From: Actinomyces ruminicola
Lineage (GTDB): Bacteria > Actinomycetota > Actinomycetes > Actinomycetales > Actinomycetaceae
Reading direction: 5' to 3'
Length of the DNA stretch: 64,000 bases
NCBI RefSeq assembly: GCF_900103885.1
Contig: NZ_FNIM01000010.1
Span: 1 to 64,000 of the forward strand
Both the position numbers and the translations under genes were made by a program. Below are positions 37,650-45,845 of the stretch, piece after piece. Within the stretch, counting starts at the first letter, position 1. Each line of letters opens with the position of its first letter. The notes below the pieces were generated by a model that did no database searches, had not been told where the DNA came from, and saw nothing but the letters and a program-made list of their open reading frames with translations.

Positions 37650-39344
37650 CTATGAGGCCCGCCCCGTGGGATGGCTCCCATGCCGTCGGGAGACCGCCCG
37701 CAGGTGGTGCCTGGGCTCGCGCGCCGCTTCACCGCTATCCCCCTGCCGCGGATGCGGCGGGTTGACCAGGATGGCGTCGCCGACGGCGTGGTCGGGCTCC
37801 AGCTGCCAGCCGGGCCGCCGTAGCGCGTAGAAGATCAGCGGCGGCACGCCCAGCACCACGATCACCAGCCCGACCACCAGGGCGTAGCCGACGGTGCTCA
37901 GCCCCGTGAACCCGGACGGGCGCACGAAGGACAGCACGAAGGCCACCGCGCAGGCCAGGAAGCCGACGCCGGCCACCAGCCCCATCGCCGGGGTGCGGTA
38001 GGTGCGCTGCACCTGCGGGCGGGTGGCGCGCAGGCGGATGGCGGCGGCGAACAGCATCATGTACATGATCAGGTAGAGCGCGGCGGCCATGTCGATCAGC
38101 GTGACGAAGGCGGTGTTGCCGTTGGGGATCACCACGAACAGCAGCGCCAGGATGGTCACGATCACCCCCTGCAGCACCAGGATCGAGCGCTGCACGCCGG
38201 CGCTGTTGCGCTTTTGCAGGGCCGGCGGCAGCAGGCCGGTGCGGGCGGCGGCGAGCAGGCCCTTGGAGGGGCCGGCGATCCAGGTGACCACGGAGGCGAA
38301 GGCGCCCAGGGCGATCAGCAGCGAGATCACCGGGGTGCCCCAGGCCAGGTGCCAGTGGTCGAAGAAGGTCTGGAAGGCCAGGTTGATGCCGTCCACCACT
38401 CCGAGACTAGCCTTGGGAACCGCGACGGCGATCGCCAGCGTGGGCAGGATGAAGATCGCCAGGATCATGACGGCGGAGATCAGCACCGTGCGCGGGTAAC
38501 CACGGCCGGGGTCGGACAGGTCGTTGGCGTGCACCGCGTTGACCTCCATGCCCGCGTAGGCGAGCACATTGGACACGATCAGCACGATGGAGGCCAGGCC
38601 GGTCCAGGGCGGCAGGACCGCAGACGTCGTCAGCTCCGTCTGGGAGGGCGTGCCGGAGATCAGCCAGGCGGCCCCGAAGACGATCAGCAGCGCCGCCGGA
38701 AAGAGCGTGCCGATGATGCCGCTCCACGAGCCCACCTTGGCGAACAGGTTGCCGCCGGCCAGGGTGATGAGGGTGGAGACCCAGTACAGGATGATGATGA
38801 CGCCGGCCACGTACACGCCGTTGTTCGCCAGCGTGCCGCCGCCCACCACGTAGGACAGGCTCACAGCGATGAAGGCGATCTGGGTGGGGTACCACACCAC
38901 GTTCTGCACCCACTGCAGCCAGATGGCCACGAAGCCCCAGCGCTCCCCGAAGGCCTCGCGCACCCAGATGAATACGCCGCCCTTCCAGCCGGTGGCGAGT
39001 TCGGCCGCTACCAGCGCCGTGGGCACCATGAACAGCACCGCCGGGATGATGTAGAGCACCACCGAGGACAGGCCGTAGCCGGCCATGGCGGGCAGCGAGC
39101 GCAGGGAGGCCACGGCCACCACCGTGAGCATGGCCAGGTTGAACACGCTCATGCCGGCGGAGGGGCGGGCCGAGTCGTCCTCGGAGGAGACGGCACCGCG
39201 GGCGGGCAGGTCCCCGAGGGTCCCGGCGGGCGCGTGGCCGGACGGGACGGCGGGCGCACCAGCCGTCGTTCCGGCGCTGCCGGAAGCCCCGTCGTCGGGG
39301 CCGGTTGGGTTTCCGATCACGTTGTCGGAGGTTTTGAGTGACAT
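37650..39344 (-). CDS. gadC: Glutamate:GABA antiporter, APC superfamily
   Basis: Membrane exchanger of 564 residues. A disordered N-terminal tail of about 60 residues is followed by about twelve helices. GadC features include FNLAMLTVVAVASLRSLPAM, ELATGWKGGVFIWVREAFGE, WLQWVQNVVWYPTQIAF and AYAGMEVNAVHANDLSDPGR. It imports glutamate and exports GABA, consuming cytosolic protons together with GadB. It starts 9 nt after the gadB stop, so the two form an operon. The C-terminal basic tail (after residue 530) may be the pH-gating plug known from E. coli GadC. Confidence 0.92.
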   Translation of the reverse strand: MSLKTSDNVIGNPTGPDDGASGSAGTTAGAPAVPSGHAPAGTLGDLPARGAVSSEDDSARPSAGMSVFNLAMLTVVAVASLRSLPAMAGYGLSSVVLYIIPAVLFMVPTALVAAELATGWKGGVFIWVREAFGERWGFVAIWLQWVQNVVWYPTQIAFIAVSLSYVVGGGTLANNGVYVAGVIIILYWVSTLITLAGGNLFAKVGSWSGIIGTLFPAALLIVFGAAWLISGTPSQTELTTSAVLPPWTGLASIVLIVSNVLAYAGMEVNAVHANDLSDPGRGYPRTVLISAVMILAIFILPTLAIAVAVPKASLGVVDGINLAFQTFFDHWHLAWGTPVISLLIALGAFASVVTWIAGPSKGLLAAARTGLLPPALQKRNSAGVQRSILVLQGVIVTILALLFVVIPNGNTAFVTLIDMAAALYLIMYMMLFAAAIRLRATRPQVQRTYRTPAMGLVAGVGFLACAVAFVLSFVRPSGFTGLSTVGYALVVGLVIVVLGVPPLIFYALRRPGWQLEPDHAVGDAILVNPPHPRQGDSGEAAREPRHHLRAVSRRHGSHPTGRAS

Positions 39345-39353
39345 TTCGACCCC

Positions 39354-40760
39354 TCAGTGGTGGAAGGCGGTAGGGCGGTCCGACTCGTGGGGCAGCGGCC
39401 CATCGAGCCGGTCGAGGTAGGCGACCTCGGCACGCATGTCCTCCAGGAAGGCGTCGGCCAGGTCGTGGCTGAGCCCGTTGCGGACGACGATCCGCTGCAC
39501 GGTGACGTCGGTGAGGTCATCCGGCATCGGATAGGCGGGGACCAGCCAGCCCTTCATGCGCAGCCGGTCGGACAGGTCGTACAGGTTCCACTTGTCGGCG
39601 TGGTCGGCGCGCAGCCGCCAGGCGAACACGGGAATGTCCGAGCCGTCGTTCCACAGGTCGAAGGGACCCATGGCAGCGACCTGGTCGGCCAGGTAGCGAG
39701 CCACGTCGCGGCTGTTGGCCTGTACCCGGCGGTAACCGTCGAAGCCGAGCCGCAGGAACATGTAGTACTGCAACAGCACCTGGGCGCCGGGCCTGGAGAA
39801 GTTGAGCGCCAGGGTTGGCATCTGCCCGCCCAGGTAGGACACCTCGAAGATCAGCTCCTCGGGCAGGGCGGCTTGCTCGCGCCACACCACCCAGCCGATG
39901 CCGGGGTAGACCAATCCGTACTTGTGCCCGGAGGTGGAGATGGAGGCGACTCGGTCGACGCGGAAGTCCCACTCCAGCTCCGGCTGGATGAAGGGCGCGA
40001 TCATCCCCCCGGAGGCGCCGTCGACGTGGATCGGGATGTTCAGCCCGGTGCGCTGTTCAATGGCGTCCAGGGCCTGGGCGATCTTGGCGACCGGCTCGTA
40101 CATGCCGGTGTAGGTGACCCCCATGATCGCCACCACGCCGATGGTGTTCTCGTCGACGTAGTCCTCCAGGCCGTGACCGTCCAGGACCTTGTGGTCCTCG
40201 CTGATGGGCACATACCGGGGCTCGACGTCGAAGTAGTTGCAGAACTTCTCCCAGCACACCTGCACGGCGCTGGACATGATCAGGTTGGGCCGATCGGTGG
40301 GCCTGCCGGCGGCGCGGCGGGCCTTCTGCCAGCGGCGCTTGAGCGCCAGGCCGCCGAGCATGCAGGCCTCGGAGGAGCCGATGGTGGAGGTGCCGATGGT
40401 GTGGCGCGGATCCGGGGCGTGCCACAGGTCCGCGAGCATCGTCCAGCAGCGGGTCTCGATCTCCGCGGTGCGCGGGTACTCGTCCTTGTCGATCATGTTC
40501 TTGTCGGCCGCCTCCAGGTAGAGGCGGTCGGCGTGCTCGTCCATCCAGGTGCTGACGAAGGTGGCGAGGTTGAGGCGGGCGTTGCCGTCCAGCATCGCCT
40601 CGTCGTGCACCACCTGGTAGGCGGTCTCGGGCAGGGCCTCCCCGGCGGGGAAGCGGAACTTCGGCAGGTCATAGGCCTCGCCGGGACGGGCGAACAGCGG
40701 GTTGAGCTCGCTGCTGCCCGGATCCGGGGCGGTGGAACCGTTTGATGCTGGCCGTGACAT
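39354..40760 (-). CDS. gadB: Glutamate decarboxylase
   Basis: PLP enzyme of 468 residues that converts glutamate to GABA and CO2, using a proton. Family marks are NLATFVSTWMDEHADRLYLE, the substrate loop GTSTIGSSEACMLGGLALK, HVDGASGGMIAPF and the PLP lysine in SISTSGHKYGLVYPGIGW (near residue 278). ATG 40760 is preceded by GAGAGGAGA. First gene of the gadB-gadC acid-resistance operon. The 240-nt upstream region is unusually AT-rich and probably holds acid-responsive control elements. Confidence 0.95.
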   Translation of the reverse strand: MSRPASNGSTAPDPGSSELNPLFARPGEAYDLPKFRFPAGEALPETAYQVVHDEAMLDGNARLNLATFVSTWMDEHADRLYLEAADKNMIDKDEYPRTAEIETRCWTMLADLWHAPDPRHTIGTSTIGSSEACMLGGLALKRRWQKARRAAGRPTDRPNLIMSSAVQVCWEKFCNYFDVEPRYVPISEDHKVLDGHGLEDYVDENTIGVVAIMGVTYTGMYEPVAKIAQALDAIEQRTGLNIPIHVDGASGGMIAPFIQPELEWDFRVDRVASISTSGHKYGLVYPGIGWVVWREQAALPEELIFEVSYLGGQMPTLALNFSRPGAQVLLQYYMFLRLGFDGYRRVQANSRDVARYLADQVAAMGPFDLWNDGSDIPVFAWRLRADHADKWNLYDLSDRLRMKGWLVPAYPMPDDLTDVTVQRIVVRNGLSHDLADAFLEDMRAEVAYLDRLDGPLPHESDRPTAFHH

Positions 40761-41000
40761 GTCGGGTCTCCTCTCGGTTGACAACGATTGACATAGGAAT
40801 ATCACTGCGCTGTGTTCACTACCACACCCATGAGCCAATCAGCCTTTATTTGCAATTAACCAGGGCTATCTTCCCAGCTTTCCGAAACAATTGCGACACC
40901 TTCCAAGATTCTTCAAGATTCCCGTTATAGCCAACGCCGCCTAATGTTATTTAAAAGGCCCCTGAAAACACCTCGGGAATACCATGCCAATATGCCCGGA
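40761..41000 (-). promoter_or_regulatory. AT-rich promoter region of gadBC
   Basis: The only markedly AT-rich non-coding stretch outside the IS island. On the minus strand a TATTCCTAT-like -10 region lies about 40 nt before the gadB ATG. Direct repeats TTGACA-ACGA-TTGACA (40780-40797 on the plus strand) are visible. It may bind a silencer or acid regulator; no operator can be named. Confidence 0.4.
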
Positions 41001-41027
41001 GGGCAAGCCCTCCCACCACCCCATTCA

Positions 41028-41067
41028 CCGAGATCGGTAGAAGTCACGTGCCGAGATCGGTAGAAAT
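41028..41067 (-). repeat. Tandem 17-bp repeat, copy 2 (inverted relative to 5913)
   Basis: CCGAGATCGGTAGAAGT and CCGAGATCGGTAGAAAT start 23 nt apart, joined by CACGTG. Reverse complement matches 5913-5952 at about 38 of 40 positions. It sits in the 558-nt gene-free gap upstream of the SDR-like gene. Confidence 0.7.
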
Positions 41068-41145
41068 GGCGGCTGGCGCCACCGGACCTCCGCCCCCAGT
41101 CGGGCCGACTCCCCTGCCTGTGCCCGCTGCTTGCTTGAGCACGCG

Positions 41146-41230
41146 TGTAAGCCCGCGAGGACGCGGCCCAACCCGCGAGAACGTGGGTCTGGAGGACGTC
41201 CTCGACGGCTGGAGCGCGTCCTCGGCGTCC
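41146..41230. repeat. GGACGTCCTCGACGG-type spacer repeat, copy 1
   Basis: GCCCGCGAGGACGCGG, then GGAGGACGTCCTCGACGG (41191-41208) and GCGCGTCCTCG. The same three blocks in the same order occur at 58930-59023. The core GGACGTCC is palindromic. No gene is recognised from 41068 to 41318 otherwise. Confidence 0.5.
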
Positions 41231-41318
41231 GGCCCGCGGCGCGGCATCGACCATGCTAGGCTCCCTAATCCCTGCTCCATCGCGTACAGCGCCCGCAGAC
41301 GTCTCTGAAAGGCACTCC

Positions 41319-41945
41319 GTGAAACTGCTCATCCTGGGCGCCACCGGCCCCACCGGCAACCACGCACTCGCCCTGGCGCTTGACCACGGCGACGACGTGC
41401 ACGTCCTGGTACGCAACCCGGAGAAGCTGGGCGACCTGGCAGGCCGCACGGTCGTAACCGCAGGGGATGCGCGCGACGCCGACTGCGTCGCCCGAGCCAT
41501 GGACGGCTGCGACGCCGTGATCTCCACGCTCGGTCGGGGTGGTTCGCCCCGCCATGGCGACCTGTTCACCGAAGCCGCCAGCGCCGTCGTCGCGGCGGCG
41601 CAGCGCACCGGAGTCCGCCGCCTGGTGTGGATGTCGTCCTTCGGCGTCGGGGACACCATCCGCACCGCGACGCTCACGCAGCGGCTCGGTTACCGCACCT
41701 TCCTGCGCGGAATTTACGCCAATAAGGCTGCGGCGGAGGAGCTTCTGCGGGCCAGCGACCTGGAGTGGATCTTCGTCTATCCGACGGCGCTGACCAACGG
41801 GCCCGCGCGGGGAGGCTGCCGCGTCGGCGAGTCACTGCGTATGCACGGGATGGAGCGTGTCTCCCGCGCCGATGTGGCCGCCTTCATGCATGAGGAGGCG
41901 CATGCGGGTCGTTGGCTGCGCCGCGGGGTCGTCATCTCGGGCTGA
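41319..41945 (+). CDS. NAD(P)-binding atypical SDR oxidoreductase
   Basis: 208 residues with a Rossmann N-terminus LLILGATGPTGNHALALAL (GxxGxxG NAD(P) motif) and VLVRNPEKLGDLA, as in the NAD(P)H-binding/NmrA-like family. VWMSSFGVGD carries the SDR serine, but no YxxxK is evident, so it may be a sensor or flavin-type reductase. GTG start at 41319, with GAAAGG upstream. It is convergent with the large helicase gene. Confidence 0.85.
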   Translation: MKLLILGATGPTGNHALALALDHGDDVHVLVRNPEKLGDLAGRTVVTAGDARDADCVARAMDGCDAVISTLGRGGSPRHGDLFTEAASAVVAAAQRTGVRRLVWMSSFGVGDTIRTATLTQRLGYRTFLRGIYANKAAAEELLRASDLEWIFVYPTALTNGPARGGCRVGESLRMHGMERVSRADVAAFMHEEAHAGRWLRRGVVISG

Positions 41946-42042
41946 GGAGACTTCACGATTCACCTCCGCTTCCCGCCGCGGAGGCTGCCGCGTCACCAAT
42001 GCGGTCCCGGTTCGGGGCGGGTCGGCAAAACGATATTGCCGC

Positions 42043-45000
42043 TCATTCGCCGCCGAGGAGCTCGCGGATCTCCTGGGCGGTTAGCCGAGCGCGCCCGGCC
42101 GACGCCGCGCCGGGAGAAGCCGCGCCGTCCCCGGAGCCCTCGACCACGCGGTCGAACAGTTCGGCCTTCTTCTCCTTCAGCGCCATCACCTTCTCCTCGA
42201 TGGTGCCGGCGGAAACCAGCCGATAGACCATGACGGGCTTGTCCTGGCCGATGCGGTGAGTGCGGTCCACCGCCTGCTCCTCGGCCTGCGGATTCCACCA
42301 TGGGTCGAGTAGGAACACATAGTCGGCCTCGGTCAGCGTCAGGCCGAAGCCGCCGGCCTTCAGCGAGATGAGGAAGACCTCGGCGTCCCCGCCCCGGAAG
42401 GCGTCGATGACCTCCTGCCGGTTGGTGGTGGTGCCATCCAGGTAGGCGGTGCGCATGCCGGCGGCCTCGAGCGCCTGGCGCACCCCCGCCAGGTAGCGGG
42501 TGAACTGGCTGAAGACGAGGGCGCGGTGGCCCTCGGCGACCACGGGCTGCAGCGTCTCCAGCAGCACCTCGACCTTGGCCGTGGGTCTGGAGCGGCGGCG
42601 CTTAACCGCGGCGCGCCCGGATCCGGTGCTCCCCGCTTCGGCTTCTCCGACCAGGGCGGTCCCCCGCCGGCCGGACGCGAGTTCTTCAGCGTCGGGCCCT
42701 TCGACCAGCGCCGGGTCGAGCGCCATCTGCCGCAGAATCGTCAGGGACTTCAGCGCGGTGAACCGCGACTGGGCGGTGTCCTCCTCCAGCAGCCCCAGCA
42801 CCTTCTGCCGCTCACGCGCCAGACGCCGGTCGTAGGCGCGCCGGTGCCCCGGCGCCAGTTCCACCGACAGGATCTGCTCGTTCTTGGCGGGCAGGTCGGC
42901 GGCAACGGCCTCCTTGGTGCGGCGCAGGAGGAAGGGACGGATGCGTGCCCGCAGGGACGCCAGGGCGGAGTCGTCCCCGTGCTCGACGGGGCGCCGGTAG
43001 AGCTCGGCGAAGCGGTCGGGGCCGGGCAACAGCCCGGGCGCCGTGATGGACAGCAGGCTCCACAGGTCCATCAGTGAGTTCTCCAGCGGCGTGCCGGTGA
43101 TCGCCACCGTCGACGGCGTGCGCAGGCGCCGCATGGCCTTGTAGGTAACGGCGTTGTGGTTCTTGACGAACTGGGCCTCATCCAGCACCACCCAGGCCCA
43201 GTCGACGGCGGTGAAGTCCTCCTCCTCGATACGGGCGATGGTGTAGCTGGTGACCACCAGGTCGGCGTCGGAGCGGATCTCCTCCAGGCTCTCATCCCGC
43301 TTGGCGCGGGTGCGGTTGATGGCGCGCACCCGCAGGTCGGGGCAGAAGCGGGCGGCCTGCTCCGCCCAAGCGCCGACGACGCTAGTGGGCGCCACCACCA
43401 GCACCGGGCCGTCCCGGAGCGCCCCGGGCTGCGGTGACGCCTCACCGTCCGCGGCACCGTTCTGGGCCGCGGCGACGCCCGCCGTCCGCTGCTCCACCAT
43501 GCGCTGGACGACGGCGAGCACCTGTACCGTCTTGCCCAGGCCCATGTCGTCGGCGAGGATGCCGCCGAGCCCCGTTGACTGCAGCAGGGCGAGCCAGCGG
43601 TAGCCGTCGAGCTGGTAGGGGCGCAGCTGCGCACGCAGTCCCTCGGGCACCGGCGCGTCCAGGAGGCCCGCCGTCCCGGAGGCACCGCTCGCGTCGCCGG
43701 TCCCGGTGCCGCCCCCGGGCCCGGAACCGGCCTCGGCGGCGGACGTCACTGCCAGTAGCCGCTCCACGCCCTCGCGCCAGCGCCGGGTCGCCTCCCCGAT
43801 CACGCCGAGCTGCTCCAGTTCGGCGTACAGGCCCGCCTGGAAGGCGGTGACCGCCAGGTCGCCGGCGCTGCGGGAGTGCGGGTCGCGCAGGTCTCGGCCC
43901 TCCTCCATGAGCCGCGCCAGGCGCACGATCTCCGGGCGATCGGTCAGGTTGATCCATTTGCCGGAGTCGAGCAGCACCTCCTCCGTCCCCTGGGCGACCG
44001 CGGTCATCAGCCGCTCGATGGGCACGTCCTCCTGCCCCACCCGCACGCGCACGCGCAGGGAGAACCAGTCCAGGTGCTCGTCGTCGTCCTCGACGGCGGT
44101 GGTGATCAGCGGGGTCTCCTCGGCCTCCCGGTAGTCGGGCACCCGCCCGGAGATCTCGACGACGACACCCTCGACGCCCTCAAGCACGGGCAGCGCCCGG
44201 GTGATCAGCCGGGCGGTGTTCATGGCGGTGAAGCTGCCCGGCTGCCACAGCCGGCCATGGGTGGGTACCAGCGGCGTGCAGGCGTCGATGATGCGGCGGG
44301 CGAGGCGGTCCTCGGCCTCGGCGTCGCGGGTTGAGGGGGCCTGGTCAAGACGCCGCCCCGAGTCGGATTCGGCGACCACCGCGGAGCGGGATTCATCGTC
44401 CGCGCCCGTTCCCGCCATGCCGGAGGCGCCGACCGGATCCCGCCATTCCAGCGGTCCGGGGCCGGTGAGGAGTTCCGCCAGGCCGCCGACGGCGACCTCG
44501 CCGCAGCTGGATCCGGCGGCGGTCAGGTAGCGGATGGACCAGGAGGTCTCGGCGCGGTGCGCAGCGGCGTCCAGGCCCACGTGCAGCACCGCGACCGGTG
44601 TGCCGACGTCGGGCACGCTCAGGGAGGGGTCGAGGTCGACGATGGGCAGGACGGAGGCGATCCGCCCCAGGTGCTCGCGCTCGAAGCGCTCCACATCCGC
44701 GGCGGGGATGGTGACCTGCTCATGGCGCGACAGCAGTCGGCCCAGCACCTCGCCCGGCGGCGGCTCCAGGGGCATGAGGTTCAGAGCGCCGTCCGTGCCC
44801 GCGAGCGCGTAGGCGTGGGTGGGATCGCCCAGCGCCCGGGCCTCGGGCCCGCGTCCCTCGCCGAGCACCAGCCCCGCGACGGCGTCGAAGTCCAGCGCGG
44901 GGCGGATCAGGGCGGTGCCGTCGGCCTGGCGGCGGACGCCGACGCCAGCGCGCAGGCCGGACAGGATTCGCACCGGGCTGCCGCTGCGCTGGGCGGTTGT

Positions 45001-45744
45001 CAGCGTGACCCCGGCGGCGACGGCCCGGCGCAGCACGTCCCAGACGCGTGCGGGCAGCGCACCCAGGTCAATCACGGAGTTGCTGTAGTAGTAATCGCCA
45101 TAGGGGTCCATGGCTGCCAGCTCGGCCAGGGCGGCCAGCACCTCCGGAGCCACTTCACCGGTCAGGTCCCCGTTCATGAGGCCGCGCCAGGAGATGCCCT
45201 GCTTGACCCAGCCGCGCTTGCCGGCGATCAGCGGGCGCAGGTGCAGGCGACCCGGGCGGGCGGAGGCGAATCCGAAGCGGCCGGCACTATGGGAGCCGGC
45301 TCCGGCGCGCGCGGTCTCGGTGTCCGCAACCTCAATGGCGACGGCCCGGCGCGCGTTCTGCCGGGTGCGCAGCAGCTGGGTCAGGCGGCGCTCCCAGTCG
45401 GCGTCCCCGGGCGGCGCGGCGGAGGCCCGGGCCTGGCGCCGGGCGGTCAGGACCAGGGCGGCCGTGTGCTTGCAGTTGCCGCCCACCGGGCAGGAGCAGG
45501 TACCCGACCAGCTCACGCGCTCGCCGGAGCTGCGGGCGTAGACCATGGTCTGGTAGATCCGCCCCTGCGCGCCGCGAACCGCGGCGGCCAGAATCTCGCC
45601 GTTTCCAGATACGGACAGGTTGGCGACCCTACGTTCATCCGCGTAGCGGCGCCCGCGTCCGAAGGCCGCCGAGCCGACCACGCTCGCGATCTCGGCGTCG
45701 GCGATCCGTGCCGGCCAGTCCTCGGGCGTGATCTCTCGGGCCAT
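42043..45744 (-). CDS. SWIM zinc-finger SNF2-family helicase
   Basis: 1233 residues. An N-terminal SWIM finger (CSCPVGGNCKHTAALVL, about residues 81-97) is followed by a long unassigned middle (about 100-690). Then comes a complete SNF2 ATPase: Walker A DDMGLGKTVQ near 732, DEAQ box VVLDEAQFVKNH near 855, TGTPLENSLMDLWSLL. The helicase C domain has VFSQFTRYLAGVRQALE and the motif VI region DPWWNPQAEEQAVDRTHRIG. Such proteins remodel protein-DNA complexes, and related actinobacterial genes are common. It lies 101 nt after the HEPN-helicase gene on the same strand, so a joint transcript is possible. Confidence 0.92.
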   Translation of the reverse strand: MAREITPEDWPARIADAEIASVVGSAAFGRGRRYADERRVANLSVSGNGEILAAAVRGAQGRIYQTMVYARSSGERVSWSGTCSCPVGGNCKHTAALVLTARRQARASAAPPGDADWERRLTQLLRTRQNARRAVAIEVADTETARAGAGSHSAGRFGFASARPGRLHLRPLIAGKRGWVKQGISWRGLMNGDLTGEVAPEVLAALAELAAMDPYGDYYYSNSVIDLGALPARVWDVLRRAVAAGVTLTTAQRSGSPVRILSGLRAGVGVRRQADGTALIRPALDFDAVAGLVLGEGRGPEARALGDPTHAYALAGTDGALNLMPLEPPPGEVLGRLLSRHEQVTIPAADVERFEREHLGRIASVLPIVDLDPSLSVPDVGTPVAVLHVGLDAAAHRAETSWSIRYLTAAGSSCGEVAVGGLAELLTGPGPLEWRDPVGASGMAGTGADDESRSAVVAESDSGRRLDQAPSTRDAEAEDRLARRIIDACTPLVPTHGRLWQPGSFTAMNTARLITRALPVLEGVEGVVVEISGRVPDYREAEETPLITTAVEDDDEHLDWFSLRVRVRVGQEDVPIERLMTAVAQGTEEVLLDSGKWINLTDRPEIVRLARLMEEGRDLRDPHSRSAGDLAVTAFQAGLYAELEQLGVIGEATRRWREGVERLLAVTSAAEAGSGPGGGTGTGDASGASGTAGLLDAPVPEGLRAQLRPYQLDGYRWLALLQSTGLGGILADDMGLGKTVQVLAVVQRMVEQRTAGVAAAQNGAADGEASPQPGALRDGPVLVVAPTSVVGAWAEQAARFCPDLRVRAINRTRAKRDESLEEIRSDADLVVTSYTIARIEEEDFTAVDWAWVVLDEAQFVKNHNAVTYKAMRRLRTPSTVAITGTPLENSLMDLWSLLSITAPGLLPGPDRFAELYRRPVEHGDDSALASLRARIRPFLLRRTKEAVAADLPAKNEQILSVELAPGHRRAYDRRLARERQKVLGLLEEDTAQSRFTALKSLTILRQMALDPALVEGPDAEELASGRRGTALVGEAEAGSTGSGRAAVKRRRSRPTAKVEVLLETLQPVVAEGHRALVFSQFTRYLAGVRQALEAAGMRTAYLDGTTTNRQEVIDAFRGGDAEVFLISLKAGGFGLTLTEADYVFLLDPWWNPQAEEQAVDRTHRIGQDKPVMVYRLVSAGTIEEKVMALKEKKAELFDRVVEGSGDGAASPGAASAGRARLTAQEIRELLGGE

Positions 45745-45845
45745 GCCCTCACCATACGGGCGGGGTCCGACACATATCGAACCGACTTGGCGCGACGGCA
45801 GGTCGGCCAGAGGTCCGAGCCTCCAGGTCCCTCAGCCCCGCCGTG

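Noticed and set aside
40742-40930. 62-codon plus-strand frame in the gadB promoter
   Set aside because: No family, no ribosome site, and overlaps the gadB 5' end in antisense.
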